A stretch of DNA of 64,000 nt. It comes from an uncultured Chloroflexota bacterium. Its GTDB lineage: Bacteria; Chloroflexota; Dehalococcoidia; CAUJGQ01. Positions 33,141 to 41,679 of the stretch are shown here, piece after piece (the stretch's first letter is position 1; each line of letters begins with the position of its first letter). The notes under the pieces were generated by a model. The model had not been told where the DNA came from, did no database searches, and was given only the letters and a program-made list of their open reading frames with translations. Where the stretch lies: assembly GCA_937879875.1 (NCBI GenBank), contig CALFMN010000072.1:1-64000 (forward strand). Direction: 5' to 3'. The position numbers were made by a program, and so were the translations under genes.

Positions 33141-33296
33141 TTACTGCTGCTTTGGCGGCTTGCAGCCCGCTTCAGCGCACCAGTCGGGGTGCTGCGGCGT
33201 GAACGTGAACGGGCCGGAGGCCGCGCCGGCGTTCGAGGGTGCTCCGAGGCCGCTCGGCAACTGCAACCCGCCGAAGAGTCCGAGGAGAAAGTTCAT
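33141..33296 (-). CDS. Small Gly/Pro-rich peptide (51 aa) after the regulator
   Basis: MNFLLGLFGGLQLPSGLGAP, then SNAGAASGPFTFTPQHPDW and an end with two cysteines, CAEAGCKPPKQQ. GGGAGGG precedes the ATG by eight bases. The LLGLFGGL start is shaped like that of the 49-residue gene at 29796. It converges on the regulator with a 15-base gap, so the regulator is flanked on both sides by small peptide genes. Function unknown. Confidence 0.55.
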   Translation of the reverse strand: MNFLLGLFGGLQLPSGLGAPSNAGAASGPFTFTPQHPDWCAEAGCKPPKQQ

Positions 33297-33616
33297 GGCA
33301 CGATCCCTCCCTGCAAGCGCCCTGCCCGCGCCAGCCACATCCTGCGTCCTGCAGGCAGTATCGTTGCGCCGGATCTCTCGAACCATTGGTTTGGCCACAG
33401 CGACAGCGTGAGGTTCCCGACACTTCCTCCCACGATCTCATGCCGGATACCACGCCGGTCGAACGAGGCGCGACCGCACGCCTTCCCCTTTCTCCATGGC
33501 GTTGCATCGCGTGGAGCACAATCTTCGATGGAGAAGAGAAGCTGTGGAATACGGTCTATTACAGGGTGGGAGGGCGGCCATCTGTCCCCTATTCCCTAAC
33601 GCCTGAACCCTAACAC
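33297..33616. other. Gene-free stretch between the peptide gene and moaC
   Basis: About 320 bases with no convincing frame or ribosome site. The last 35 bases contain repeated CCCTATTCCCTAA/CCTATTCCCTGAA units, similar to the tract at 28358-28396. Confidence 0.5.
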
Positions 33617-34096
33617 CTATTCCCTGAATTCGCCGCTCTTGCCGCCGGCTTTGTGTGACAAGCGAACATCAGTCAGGCGCATGCCGCGGTCCACGGCCTT
33701 GCACATGTCGTAGATCGTGAGGCCGGCGACGCTGACAGCGGTCAGCGCCTCCATCTCCACGCCGGTTTTGCCGGTGGTTTTGACCGTGGCGCTGATCTCG
33801 ATCGCGCTGGCGGCCTCATCCGGCGTCAGCTCGACCTTGATGCCGGTCAGCAGCAGCGGATGGCAGAGCGGGATCAACTCGTGTGTGCGCTTCGCCGCCA
33901 TCACACCCGCCAGCTCGGCCGTGGTCAGCACGTTGCCCTTGGCGATCTCGCCCGAGAGGACGAGCGCGAGCGTCTCGGGCCGCATCAGCACGCGGCCTCG
34001 CGCCGTGGCCTCGCGCACCGTCTCGTCCTTGGCCGTCACGTCCACCATGCGGGCGCGGCCCTGCTGATCGAGGTGTGACAGACGGTCAGCAGTCAT
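33617..34096 (-). CDS. moaC: Cyclic pyranopterin monophosphate synthase
   Basis: 159 residues, normal for MoaC. It converts the MoaA product (3',8-cH2GTP) to cPMP in molybdenum cofactor synthesis. Signature segments are all present: LSHLDQQGRARMVDVTAKDETVREA, GNVLTTAELAGVMAAKRTHELIPLCHPL, KTTGKTGVEMEALTAVSVAGLTIYDMCKAVDRGM (catalytic Lys and Asp) and LSHKAGGKSGEF. No other mo genes are near. GGAGG lies 12 bases before the ATG. Confidence 0.96.
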   Translation of the reverse strand: MTADRLSHLDQQGRARMVDVTAKDETVREATARGRVLMRPETLALVLSGEIAKGNVLTTAELAGVMAAKRTHELIPLCHPLLLTGIKVELTPDEAASAIEISATVKTTGKTGVEMEALTAVSVAGLTIYDMCKAVDRGMRLTDVRLSHKAGGKSGEFRE

Positions 34097-34197
34097 CCTG
34101 CCGGTTTTCCTCCGAAAACGCCGGGGCGCACAAACATGCGCCCCGTGAAACGACGTGGCTGTGTCGAGGTTGGCGCGATACAGGCGAAGCTCTGGAC

Positions 34198-34773
34198 TTA
34201 GCCGCCGAAGACTTTGTACTCGGTGTCGTCCTGCAGCGCTTCGGGACCTTCGCTGGGCAGCGTCTTCGCGTAGTTCAGCGCAGCGTTCACGTCGCCCGAC
34301 CAGATCTCTTCCGGCAGCTCGTACAGCACTTCGATGCCGTGGCCGTCCGGGTCGGAGATGTAGACGCTGTGCGTCATGCCATGGTCAACGCGGCGGTGGA
34401 AGACGACGCCCTTGCTCTGCAGGAAGGCGATCTCCTGCAGCCACGCCTCGCGCGACGGCCACTTGATCGCGACGTGGTTGATGCCGGTCTTGCGGGCGCC
34501 CATGTTCCACTCGTCGCCCGGATCCTGCACCGTGTCGGGGTTCTGCACCTGCATCAGCGCCAGGTCGTGGTGCGAGCCGCTGTCGCCGCGGTAGAAGCGC
34601 ATGGTGATGCCCGGCCGGTCGGCAAGCTCGCCGCACTGCCGGAAGCCGAGAATGCCCGACCAGAAGGCGTGGGCGCGCTCGATGTCCTTCACGTTGAGTA
34701 CCAAATGGTTGATGCCCGCGGGCGCGACCGGGGCTGTTGGAGGGGTAACCGCTGTCTGTTCCTGCGTGGTCAT
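34198..34773 (-). CDS. VOC/glyoxalase-fold protein, extradiol-dioxygenase-like
   Basis: 191 residues. GINHLVLNVKDIERAHAFWSGILGF near 20 is the first beta-alpha-beta module with a metal His (His23), GINHVAIKWPSREAW begins the second with another His, and DPDGHGIEVLYELP supplies the metal Glu. This is the His/His/Glu pattern of catechol-2,3-dioxygenase-like VOC proteins. Substrate unknown. ATG chosen at MTTQEQTAVTPP after AAAGGA; the longer frame has no family support. Confidence 0.85.
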   Translation of the reverse strand: MTTQEQTAVTPPTAPVAPAGINHLVLNVKDIERAHAFWSGILGFRQCGELADRPGITMRFYRGDSGSHHDLALMQVQNPDTVQDPGDEWNMGARKTGINHVAIKWPSREAWLQEIAFLQSKGVVFHRRVDHGMTHSVYISDPDGHGIEVLYELPEEIWSGDVNAALNYAKTLPSEGPEALQDDTEYKVFGG

Positions 34774-34886
34774 GCCGCTGTCCTTTCTTTCCGACGCTGT
34801 GGCCGGCATCGAAATCTGCGGAATCCTGAGGTTCAGTGTAGAGGAGATGCGCGCGTTCGGCATCGTCTGATTTCGTGCAAGTTCGC

Positions 34887-35132
34887 GCGCCTAACCCCGC
34901 TTTGGCTGGCGCCAAAGCTGTCGTTTAAAGTCTCCGACGGTTGCGCTGCGCTCTGGCCCCACAGGGGAAGGGTTCGGATTGAGGAGAGCCAGAAGTGCGA
35001 GAGACGAACTCTCGGCTTCTCCCGCAAGGACACCCCGACCCCGCCGTCTGGCGCAGCCGGGAACGCTCTAGAAGTCCCTTTCCCGCCTCGGGAAGGCACA
35101 GACCTCGCCTGCAAAAGCAGGGTTAGGTGCCC
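34887..35132. repeat. Family-1 dispersed inverted repeat, copy E (with extra segment)
   Basis: 246 bases with diverged ends (GCGCCTAACCCCGC and GCAGGGTTAGGTGCCC). The left hairpin has been replaced by GTCTCCGACGGTTGCGCTGC and CCCCACAGGGGAAGGG, a variant also found in copy F. The middle (CGCAAGGACACCCCGACCCC, GGGAACGCTCTAGAAG) is in the same direction as copy B. It ends eight bases from the stop of the M20 gene. Confidence 0.85.
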
Positions 35133-35139
35133 GCCCTGC

Positions 35140-36270
35140 TCACAGCGTCGCCAGCAGCCCGGCGCTGAGCGCGGCGCGGCGAGGCAGGCTCTCGACCAGT
35201 AGCTGCTCGTCGGCGGCGTGAGCGCCGCGCCCCTCCGGCCCGAGGCCGTCGAGCGTGCCCAGGCCGAGCGCCGCGGTGAAGTTGCCGTCGCTGCCGCCGC
35301 CCGTGGCGCCCTCACCCAGCTCAACGCCCATCTCGGCGGCGATCGCCCGCGCCCGCGCGAACAGCGCTGCGGTGGCGGGGCTGCGCTCCATCGGCGGCCG
35401 GTGCAGGCCGCCTGAAACGGCGATGCGGGCGCCCGGCAAGGCCGGTTGCAGGCCGCGCAAGGCGCCATCGACGCGCTGGGCCTCGTCCGCGCTGGAGACG
35501 CGCACATCCACCTCGATTTCGGCCCGCGCGGCCACGACGTTTGACCGCGTGCCGCCGCGCAATACGCCGGCGTTGAGCGTGGTGCCGCGCTCCGGCGCGT
35601 TCAGTGCGTGCACGGCGATCGTCTGGTGCGCCGCTTCCAGCACGGCGCTGATGCCCTTCTCCGGCTCGACGCCGGCGTGCGCGGCGCGGCCTTCGATCGT
35701 CAGCGTGTAGCGGCCGGTGCCCTTACGCGCCGTCTTCAGCGCTCCCGCGGGCAGCGGCGACTCGTAGACCAGCGCGTGGGCGCAGGCGCGGGCCAGCTCT
35801 TCGATCAGCCCACGCGACGAATGGCTGCCCGTCTCCTCATCCGAGTTGAAGAAGACCCAAAGCGGGCGGTTGGACCGGCCTTCGAGCGCCCGCAGCGCGT
35901 AGAAAAGGCAGACGATCCCGCCCTTCATGTCGAACACGCCCGGCCCGCGCATCACGCCCGCGTCGATCGTCACGGGATACTCGCGCAGGCTGCCGAGCGG
36001 CCAGACCGTGTCGTAATGACAGAGCGCCAGCGCCGGCTGTGCCTCCCTGCGGCCGGCAATGCGCACGACGAAGTGGTCACCATTGTCACGCTGAGGGAAG
36101 CGTTCGATGGCGCCGAGCGGGGCGAAGAGGTCGAGCAGCCGCCCGGCCATCCGCTCCAGCGCGGCGCGGTCGTCGGTGGGCGATTCGATTCCGGCCAGCT
36201 CGGCCACCAGCGCTGCCAGCTCCTCGACGCGCGGTTCGAGCGCACTGCGCACGCTTGCGGCGACGGACAC
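35140..36270 (-). CDS. M20-family metallohydrolase (CPG2/desuccinylase-like)
   Basis: 376 residues with the di-zinc site of M20 peptidases: His85 in CHYDTVWPLG, bridging Asp114 in GVFDMKGG, catalytic Glu145 in SDEETGS, Glu170 in VYESP, and a late His in RGAHAADEQL. A dimerisation domain with GRAAHAGVEPEKGISA sits in the middle. It is closest in pattern to glutamate carboxypeptidase. Downstream of a racemase and a GNAT transferase, it would fit as the hydrolase that removes the N-succinyl group from L-amino acids in the D-to-L conversion route described in Geobacillus; this is inferred from the gene set. Confidence 0.9.
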   Translation of the reverse strand: MSVAASVRSALEPRVEELAALVAELAGIESPTDDRAALERMAGRLLDLFAPLGAIERFPQRDNGDHFVVRIAGRREAQPALALCHYDTVWPLGSLREYPVTIDAGVMRGPGVFDMKGGIVCLFYALRALEGRSNRPLWVFFNSDEETGSHSSRGLIEELARACAHALVYESPLPAGALKTARKGTGRYTLTIEGRAAHAGVEPEKGISAVLEAAHQTIAVHALNAPERGTTLNAGVLRGGTRSNVVAARAEIEVDVRVSSADEAQRVDGALRGLQPALPGARIAVSGGLHRPPMERSPATAALFARARAIAAEMGVELGEGATGGGSDGNFTAALGLGTLDGLGPEGRGAHAADEQLLVESLPRRAALSAGLLATL

Positions 36271-36323
36271 GGCGGTGCTCCTGATGCCTGAGATCGATAG
36301 ATCGACCTGTGATGGCCGCTTTC

Positions 36324-37466
36324 CTAGACCACGACGCGCGTCCGGGCGGTCAGCGTCTCCTCGCGCACCAGGGCGGCGCGCAGCCGTGCCTCGATTACCT
36401 CATGGCCGAGGCCGGGGCGATCGAGTGGCACGGGCATCAGGCCGTCGCGCATCAACAGTGGCGGCTCAACCAGATCCTCGCGGTAGCGTTCGCTGAAGCT
36501 GCTGATGTCGCCCGGCAGCGTGAAGCCCGGCAGACTGTTAATCGCCACGTTGGCCGCGCGGCCGACGCCGAACTCGTGCATGCCGCCGCACCAGACGGGG
36601 ATGCCGCGGGCGCGGCAGAGGTCGTGCACGCGCTTCGCCTCGCCCAGCCCGCCCAGCCGCGAGACCTTGATGTTGATGATGCGCCCGGCGTCGATTTCCA
36701 GTGCCTTGCGCGCGTCCTCGGCGCTGTGAATGCTCTCGTCAAGGCAGATCGGCGTGCGCAACTGCTGCTGCAAGCGCGCGTGGTCGATGATGTCGTCGTC
36801 GCCGAGCGGCTGCTCGATCATCATCAGGTTGAAGCGATCCAGCGCCCGCAGCAGCGGCGCGTCGGCCAATGTGTAGGCCGAGTTCGCGTCCACCATCACC
36901 GGCAGGTCGGGGAAACGCTCGCGCACGGCCTCGACGTACTCCACATCGTGGCCCGGCCCGATCTTCATCTTGATGCGGCGGTAGCCCTGCGCCGCCGCGC
37001 GCGCCACCTGCTCCACCAGTGCCGCCGGCGACGTCTCGATGCCCAGCGAGATGCCGCTTTCGATCTGCGGCCGCGCCTTGGCGCCGCCCAGCGCACGCGC
37101 GACGGAGATGCCGCGGGCGCGGGCGTCGAGATCCCAGCAGGCCATCTCGATCCCGGCTTTGGCAAAGTTGTTGCCGCGGACTTTTTGCCACAGCGCGGAA
37201 ACGCCCTCCGGCGTCTCCCAGTGAGCGCCCAGCAGCGACGGCGCCAGGAAGTCGCGCAGCAGATGCCAGCAGGTCTCGGTCGTCTCGGGGCAGTAGTAGG
37301 GGTCGGAGGGGCTGGCGCACTCGCCCCAGCCCTCGGCGCCGTCCGCGGTGCACAGGCGCACGAGGATGTGCTCAAGGTGATCTTTGGTGTGGCTCGACGT
37401 GGTGAAGGGCCGCACCAGCGGCAGCCGCGCCAGATACAGGTCGATGCGTTCGACGGTGTAGGCCAT
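36324..37466 (-). CDS. N-acylamino acid racemase / o-succinylbenzoate synthase-like enolase
   Basis: 380 residues of the muconate-lactonising enolase subgroup. The catalytic lysines are Lys166 and Lys168 (IKMKIGPG) and Lys267 (INIKVSR); metal ligands are Asp193 (VDANSAY), Glu218 (IEQPL) and Asp243 (LDES). The GGMHEFGVGRAANVAINSLPGF segment is typical of NSAR/OSBS enzymes. There are no menaquinone genes around it, while an acyltransferase lies two bases upstream and an M20 hydrolase downstream, which favours racemisation of N-succinyl amino acids over menaquinone synthesis. ATG at 37466 with GGAGAGCTGTGACG. Confidence 0.88.
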   Translation of the reverse strand: MAYTVERIDLYLARLPLVRPFTTSSHTKDHLEHILVRLCTADGAEGWGECASPSDPYYCPETTETCWHLLRDFLAPSLLGAHWETPEGVSALWQKVRGNNFAKAGIEMACWDLDARARGISVARALGGAKARPQIESGISLGIETSPAALVEQVARAAAQGYRRIKMKIGPGHDVEYVEAVRERFPDLPVMVDANSAYTLADAPLLRALDRFNLMMIEQPLGDDDIIDHARLQQQLRTPICLDESIHSAEDARKALEIDAGRIINIKVSRLGGLGEAKRVHDLCRARGIPVWCGGMHEFGVGRAANVAINSLPGFTLPGDISSFSERYREDLVEPPLLMRDGLMPVPLDRPGLGHEVIEARLRAALVREETLTARTRVVV

Positions 37467-37468
37467 CG

Positions 37469-38311
37469 TCACAGCTCTCCTTGCGCCCGCCTCAGCAGAT
37501 AGAACACCCGGCGGCCATCCGCGCCGTCCACGCGCTGCACGTCCATCGCGACGTAGCCGGCGGCGAACGCTCGTTGGAACGCCTCGCGCACCGCCCGCTG
37601 CCAGGCGGCGGCCCGCGCCAGATCGCGCGATCGCAGCGCCGCGATCTCGGCGGGAATCTCGATGCGCAGCGGCCTGCTCGACCTGGCGGCGGCATCGCTC
37701 CACGCGCAGGCGGGCAAAGGCGTGCGCTGCACGAGGTCGAACGGCTCGACGTCTCCGCCCAGCCATTCGTGCGTGCTCGGCTCGATGGGCCACTCGGCCA
37801 GCAGCCGGTCGCTGTCCAGGCCGGCGTTGAGCGCGTCGCTGCGTTCGCCGAAGAAGTTCGCCTGATAGGTCCGGCAGACGGCGCCCAGCCGGTGCAGGTT
37901 GAAGTTGGCGTTACCCGCCTGCAGCGGGTCGAACGACCAGGCGACGAGCGCCAGCCCTTGCTCGCGCGCCCACTGCCGCTGCGCCTGCTTCAACCGGCCG
38001 CCGAGCCCGAGGTCGCGCAGCGATTCGTCTACCGCGGCGAGCTGCGAGTAGAGCGCCCAGCGGCCGCGAAAGCGGCCCAGGTAGCCGAAGGCGAAGCCGG
38101 CCAGCCGTTCGCCGTCTGCTTCCCGAGTATCTCGAATAAAGGCGCCGAGCACGAGCCCGCCGGCGTGCTGCACGCTGACCATCGTCGCCACCGGCACCAC
38201 GTAGCCGTCCTCGATGATGCCCCAGGCGCGCCGCTGCAGCTCCTGGCAGGCGCGGTACTCGGCCACGCTCTCGACCGGGCGAACGGTGACGGCAAGCGCG
38301 ACCGCTTCCAT
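37469..38311 (-). CDS. GNAT-family acyltransferase, COG3375-like
   Basis: 280 residues. It matches the COG3375 group: YRACQELQRRAWGIIEDGYVVP near 19, GFAFGYLGRFRGRWALYSQLAAVDESLRDLGLGGRLKQAQRQWA near 75-118 (contains the acyl-CoA motif), and LVAWSFDPLQAGNANFNLHRLGA near 124. Relatives in racemase operons are succinyl-CoA:D-amino acid N-succinyltransferases. First gene of a three-gene minus-strand operon; only two bases separate it from the racemase gene. ATG chosen after GGAGCGGAGCT. Confidence 0.85.
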   Translation of the reverse strand: MEAVALAVTVRPVESVAEYRACQELQRRAWGIIEDGYVVPVATMVSVQHAGGLVLGAFIRDTREADGERLAGFAFGYLGRFRGRWALYSQLAAVDESLRDLGLGGRLKQAQRQWAREQGLALVAWSFDPLQAGNANFNLHRLGAVCRTYQANFFGERSDALNAGLDSDRLLAEWPIEPSTHEWLGGDVEPFDLVQRTPLPACAWSDAAARSSRPLRIEIPAEIAALRSRDLARAAAWQRAVREAFQRAFAAGYVAMDVQRVDGADGRRVFYLLRRAQGEL

Positions 38312-38446
38312 AGCTCCGCTCCGCTCGACGCGCGGTTCGGGCGGTGCCCGCCCGCGCAAACCGCCGCTCGCCGTGTCATTGTAGCGTCTGCTGCGGCGGG
38401 CCGCGCGGCCGGTCAGCCTGGCGGTCGCCGGAGCGCGGGACTCCAA

Positions 38447-38476
38447 TTGACTCAGGTTCCGACCGCCCCGTACAGT
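38447..38476 (+). promoter_or_regulatory. Candidate promoter of the DUF433/DUF5615 pair
   Basis: TTGACT (38447-38452), 18-base spacer, TACAGT (38471-38476), 36 bases before the antitoxin ATG. Confidence 0.5.
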
Positions 38477-38511
38477 CGCAGTATCGTGAAGCATGCCGCC
38501 TGGGACGGACG

Positions 38512-39159
38512 ATGCGCGACTTCCCTGCGTATTCCGTAGATCAGGTCTGCCAACTTTCGGGCCTGACCCGTCGTCAGATTGCGTATTGGAACCAGACGGG
38601 CTTCTTCTCTCCTACCTATGCCGTGGAGAGTCCCCGTACGCCCTACAATCGTGTGTATTCGTTTAAGGATGTGGTGGGGCTTCGGACGATTGCGCGGCTC
38701 CGGAACACACCCCACAGTATCCACCTGCAGGAGCTGCACCGGGTCGCGACCTGGCTCAGCCAGCACCCAGCGGAATCCTGGCCCAGCCTGGCATTTTACG
38801 TCGCGGGCAAGCATGTCTACTTCGAAGACCCTGAAAGCGGTGCCAGGCTCGCGGCTCGGCCGTCGGCGCAAACCGTGCTGCCGATAGCTATGGCCCGAAT
38901 TATCTCAGAGACGCGAGCTGGTATCGCGAGCCTCAGGGAACGCGGACCAGATACGATTGGCCGCATTGAGAAGCATCGCTACGTGGTTCACAACGTGCCG
39001 GTTCTTGCCGGCACCCGGATTCCTACCAAAGCCGTGTGGAATTTGAGCAAGGCCGGCTACGATACGGCCAATATTATCCGCGAATATCCACGTCTCCGTA
39101 CCGAAGATGTGGAGGCAGCGCTTGCATATGAGACCAAACGCCATACCCGTGCTGGCTAG
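38512..39159 (+). CDS. MerR-like HTH plus DUF433 antitoxin
   Basis: 215 residues. The N-terminus YSVDQVCQLSGLTRRQIAYWNQTGFF is a MerR-type DNA-binding fold; the C-terminus RYVVHNVPVLAGTRIPTKAVWNLSKAGYDTANIIREYPRLRTEDVEAAL is a DUF433 domain. DUF433 proteins placed before DUF5615 proteins act as antitoxins of VapBC-type modules, and the HTH would autoregulate the promoter directly upstream. GC content is lower than in neighbouring genes, suggesting acquisition. Start at 38512 fits the promoter position. Confidence 0.88.
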   Translation: MRDFPAYSVDQVCQLSGLTRRQIAYWNQTGFFSPTYAVESPRTPYNRVYSFKDVVGLRTIARLRNTPHSIHLQELHRVATWLSQHPAESWPSLAFYVAGKHVYFEDPESGARLAARPSAQTVLPIAMARIISETRAGIASLRERGPDTIGRIEKHRYVVHNVPVLAGTRIPTKAVWNLSKAGYDTANIIREYPRLRTEDVEAALAYETKRHTRAG

Positions 39160-39170
39160 CCGCGGTGCTC

Positions 39171-39557
39171 ATGCTGCTGCTTATGGACGAAAACGTGCCG
39201 GATTCGGTTTCGGAGTTCTTCCGCGGGCGAGGGCACGAGGTCTATCTCGTTCGCGATCTGTTCCTCCCCGGAACGCCGGATCCCGTCATCGCGCTTGCCG
39301 GCGATCGGCAGCACGCCATCATCGTCACCTGGAACCATAAGGACTTCAAGCGCCTTGCCACGCGCATCCCAGTTGGCGAGCGACTGCGCTTCCGCCATTT
39401 GGGCCGCATCAACTTTCGCTGCAACGAGGCGCATGGAAGCCGGCGCGCCGAAGAGCTGATCGAGTGGATTGAGTTCGAGTTCGCGCAGGTGCAGAAGCGC
39501 AGCGACAAGCGCCTGATGATCGAGATCGGCGAGACGAGCTTCCGCGTAATTCGGTAG
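39171..39557 (+). CDS. DUF5615 PIN-like toxin
   Basis: 128 residues. MLLLMDENVPDSVSEFFRGRGHEVYLVRD and AIIVTWNHKDFKRLA carry the first and second acidic motifs (Asp in LMDEN, Asp in NHKDF) of the PIN-like, Mut7-C-type nuclease fold of DUF5615. It follows the DUF433 antitoxin by 11 bases and would be an RNase toxin neutralised by it. A GTG two codons upstream is an alternative start. Confidence 0.88.
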   Translation: MLLLMDENVPDSVSEFFRGRGHEVYLVRDLFLPGTPDPVIALAGDRQHAIIVTWNHKDFKRLATRIPVGERLRFRHLGRINFRCNEAHGSRRAEELIEWIEFEFAQVQKRSDKRLMIEIGETSFRVIR

Positions 39558-39570
39558 GCAGCCGGTTCGC

Positions 39571-39828
39571 TCAACCCGGCGGCAGCTCCTCGGGCCGCGG
39601 CGGCCGCACGTCGGCACTGAAGCGCTCCTCGCTCACGCCGAAGCGGGCGAAATTCTCCCGCGCCTCATTCAGGCTCACGCGATTTGGACCAGTCGCGATG
39701 TTCGCACGCGTGAACGAGACCCAGTCGTCCTGCCAGTAACAGACCTTGCAGATCTCGTCCGTGCCAGGCGTTCGCTGGTCGAACGTTAGATAGCCGCAGC
39801 ACGGGCAGGGATAGCGTTCGTCGGTCAT
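39571..39828 (-). CDS. CPCC-family cysteine-rich protein
   Basis: 85 residues starting MTDERYPCPCCGYLTFDQRT. The CPCC motif plus a later CKVCYWQDD gives the four-cysteine metal site that defines the CPCC domain (PF14206), followed by the family's SLNEARENFARFG segment. Function of the family is unknown. It begins four bases after the amidohydrolase stop, so it is co-transcribed with it. Confidence 0.88.
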   Translation of the reverse strand: MTDERYPCPCCGYLTFDQRTPGTDEICKVCYWQDDWVSFTRANIATGPNRVSLNEARENFARFGVSEERFSADVRPPRPEELPPG

Positions 39829-39832
39829 TCGA

Positions 39833-41404
39833 TTACCACGCGCCCGGCGCCTGCCAGACGATCTCGCCGCCGACGACCGTGAGCAGCACGCGCGTCTCGG
39901 CGATCTGCTCGGGCGGGCAGGTGTAGATGTCGCGATCCAGCACAACCAGGTCCGCGTATTTGCCAGGTTCGATCGAGCCGGCCACGTCCTCGTCGAAGCC
40001 GGCGTAGGCCGCCCAGTGCGTGAACGAAAGCACCGCCTCGGCCCGCGTCATGCACTGCTCCGGATGCCACGGCCGCGGCGCCGCGCCCGGCCGCGCACGC
40101 GTCGCCCCCGCGGCGATGCCCAGCAGCGGGTTGGGCGACTCCACCGGGAAGTCGGAGCCGCCGGCGATCGTCACGCCGCTGTCCAAAAGCGAGCGCCAGG
40201 CGTAGGCGCCGGCCACGCGGCCGCCCAGCCGCTTCTCCGCCCAGGCTGAGTCGGAGGTGCAGTGCGTCTGCTGCATCGAGGGAAGCACACCCAACTGACG
40301 GAAGCGTGGGATCTCGGCCGGCGCCAGGATCTGCGCATGCTCGACACGCAACCGCCTTCCACGATCGCCGGCCAGCACGCGCTCGTAGGCGTCGAGCACG
40401 GTGCGGTTGGCGCGGTCGCCGATGGCGTGGATGCAGACCTGAAAGCCGTGCGCAACCGCGTCGCGCGTCCAGCGTTCCAGATCGGCGCCGGCAGCCAGCT
40501 CAAGGCCGCTGTTTTCCGGGTCGTCCGAATAGGGCGAGAGCAGCGCCGCGCCGCGCGATCCCAGCGCCCCGTCGGCGTAGAGCTTGATCGCGCTGATCGA
40601 GAGCCTGCCGGCATAGCGCCGCTCCGGGCCGCGCTCGCGCCACGCCTGCCAGGTCTTGCCCGGCCCGTTGATCGCGCCGAGCACGCGGAAAGGGAAGCGT
40701 CCCGCGTCGATCAGGCCTCTGTACGTGGCGATCGTGCGCTCGTCCACGCCCATCTCGTGGATGCCGGTAAGGCCGAAGCGCAGGCACTCCTGCACCGCCG
40801 CCCCGACCGCGCCGGCCAGCTCTTCGTCGCCGGTCGGCGGAATCAGTTCGCGCACCAGCCCCATCGCCTGGTCGATCAGCACGCCGCTGGCGTGCCCGGC
40901 GGCGCCGCGCAGAATGCGGCCGCCCGGCGGGTCCGGCGTCGCGTCGTCGATGCCCGCCGCGGCCAGCGCCGCCGAGTTCACCCAGAGCGCGTGGCCGTCG
41001 ACGCGCGTCAGCGCCACCGGGCTTTTGAGCGCGGCAGCATCCAGGGGCGCGGCCGTAGGAAAGGCGTTCTCGGGCCAGGCGGTCTGGTCCCAGCCTCGGC
41101 CCGTAATCCAGGCGCCGGCGGGCCGCTCGGCGGCGCGGGCGGCCACGCGGCCCGCGGCGTCGAGCGCGGATGCCGCGCCCGCCAGATCCACGCTCAGCCG
41201 CGACTCCGCGAGGTTGCGTAGGTGCGCGTGCGCATCGATCAGGCCGGGCAGCACGCTGCGGCCGAGCAGGTCGATCTCGTCACCGCGCGGCGGCAGATCC
41301 TCCGCCGTGCCGACCGCGCTGAAGCGGCCGCCCTCGACAGCCGCCGCCGAGGCCACGGTGCCGGCGCGGTCCTGTGTATAGATTCGACCGTTCAGGAAAC
41401 GCAT
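39833..41404 (-). CDS. YtcJ-like amidohydrolase
   Basis: 523 residues of the amidohydrolase_3/YtcJ family. LPGLIDAHAHLRNLAESR near 52 carries the HxH pair, AGAWITGRGWDQTAWP near 98 and the SISAIKLYADGALGSRGAALL segment (probable carboxylated Lys) are family hallmarks, and HAIGDRANRTVLDAYE, VEHAQILAP and AGGSDFPVESPNPLLG give later ligands. Substrates of YtcJ-like enzymes are mostly unknown; formamide or N-formyl compounds are proposed for some. ATG at 41404 is preceded by GGAG nine bases upstream. Confidence 0.9.
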   Translation of the reverse strand: MRFLNGRIYTQDRAGTVASAAAVEGGRFSAVGTAEDLPPRGDEIDLLGRSVLPGLIDAHAHLRNLAESRLSVDLAGAASALDAAGRVAARAAERPAGAWITGRGWDQTAWPENAFPTAAPLDAAALKSPVALTRVDGHALWVNSAALAAAGIDDATPDPPGGRILRGAAGHASGVLIDQAMGLVRELIPPTGDEELAGAVGAAVQECLRFGLTGIHEMGVDERTIATYRGLIDAGRFPFRVLGAINGPGKTWQAWRERGPERRYAGRLSISAIKLYADGALGSRGAALLSPYSDDPENSGLELAAGADLERWTRDAVAHGFQVCIHAIGDRANRTVLDAYERVLAGDRGRRLRVEHAQILAPAEIPRFRQLGVLPSMQQTHCTSDSAWAEKRLGGRVAGAYAWRSLLDSGVTIAGGSDFPVESPNPLLGIAAGATRARPGAAPRPWHPEQCMTRAEAVLSFTHWAAYAGFDEDVAGSIEPGKYADLVVLDRDIYTCPPEQIAETRVLLTVVGGEIVWQAPGAW

Positions 41405-41679
41405 CACAGCTAACTCCAGGGCCATTGATCTGCGAGAACAGGCCAGCCGTACCGATCGGCTGGAGCCGGGCAACGCGAACGCAGTCTGACTTCAGAGTGC
41501 CGGTACGCTGTCCGCCTACGGTCAATGCTCCGTTCGGCGCCCGGGGCGCAGGCCGGCGCGTTCACCAGTGCTATCCCGGTAGTAGCATGCCGTTACTCTA
41601 TTTCGGTCATGCCCGGCGCGGGAAGGGCAAGCGTATTATGTGCGCGGAACAGTTCTCATCGGTTGAAAGGCGGGAGCCC

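Noticed and set aside
36324..37466. Menaquinone-pathway assignment (menC) for the enolase-superfamily gene
   Set aside because: No men genes around it, and the GNAT and M20 neighbours fit the racemase pathway better.
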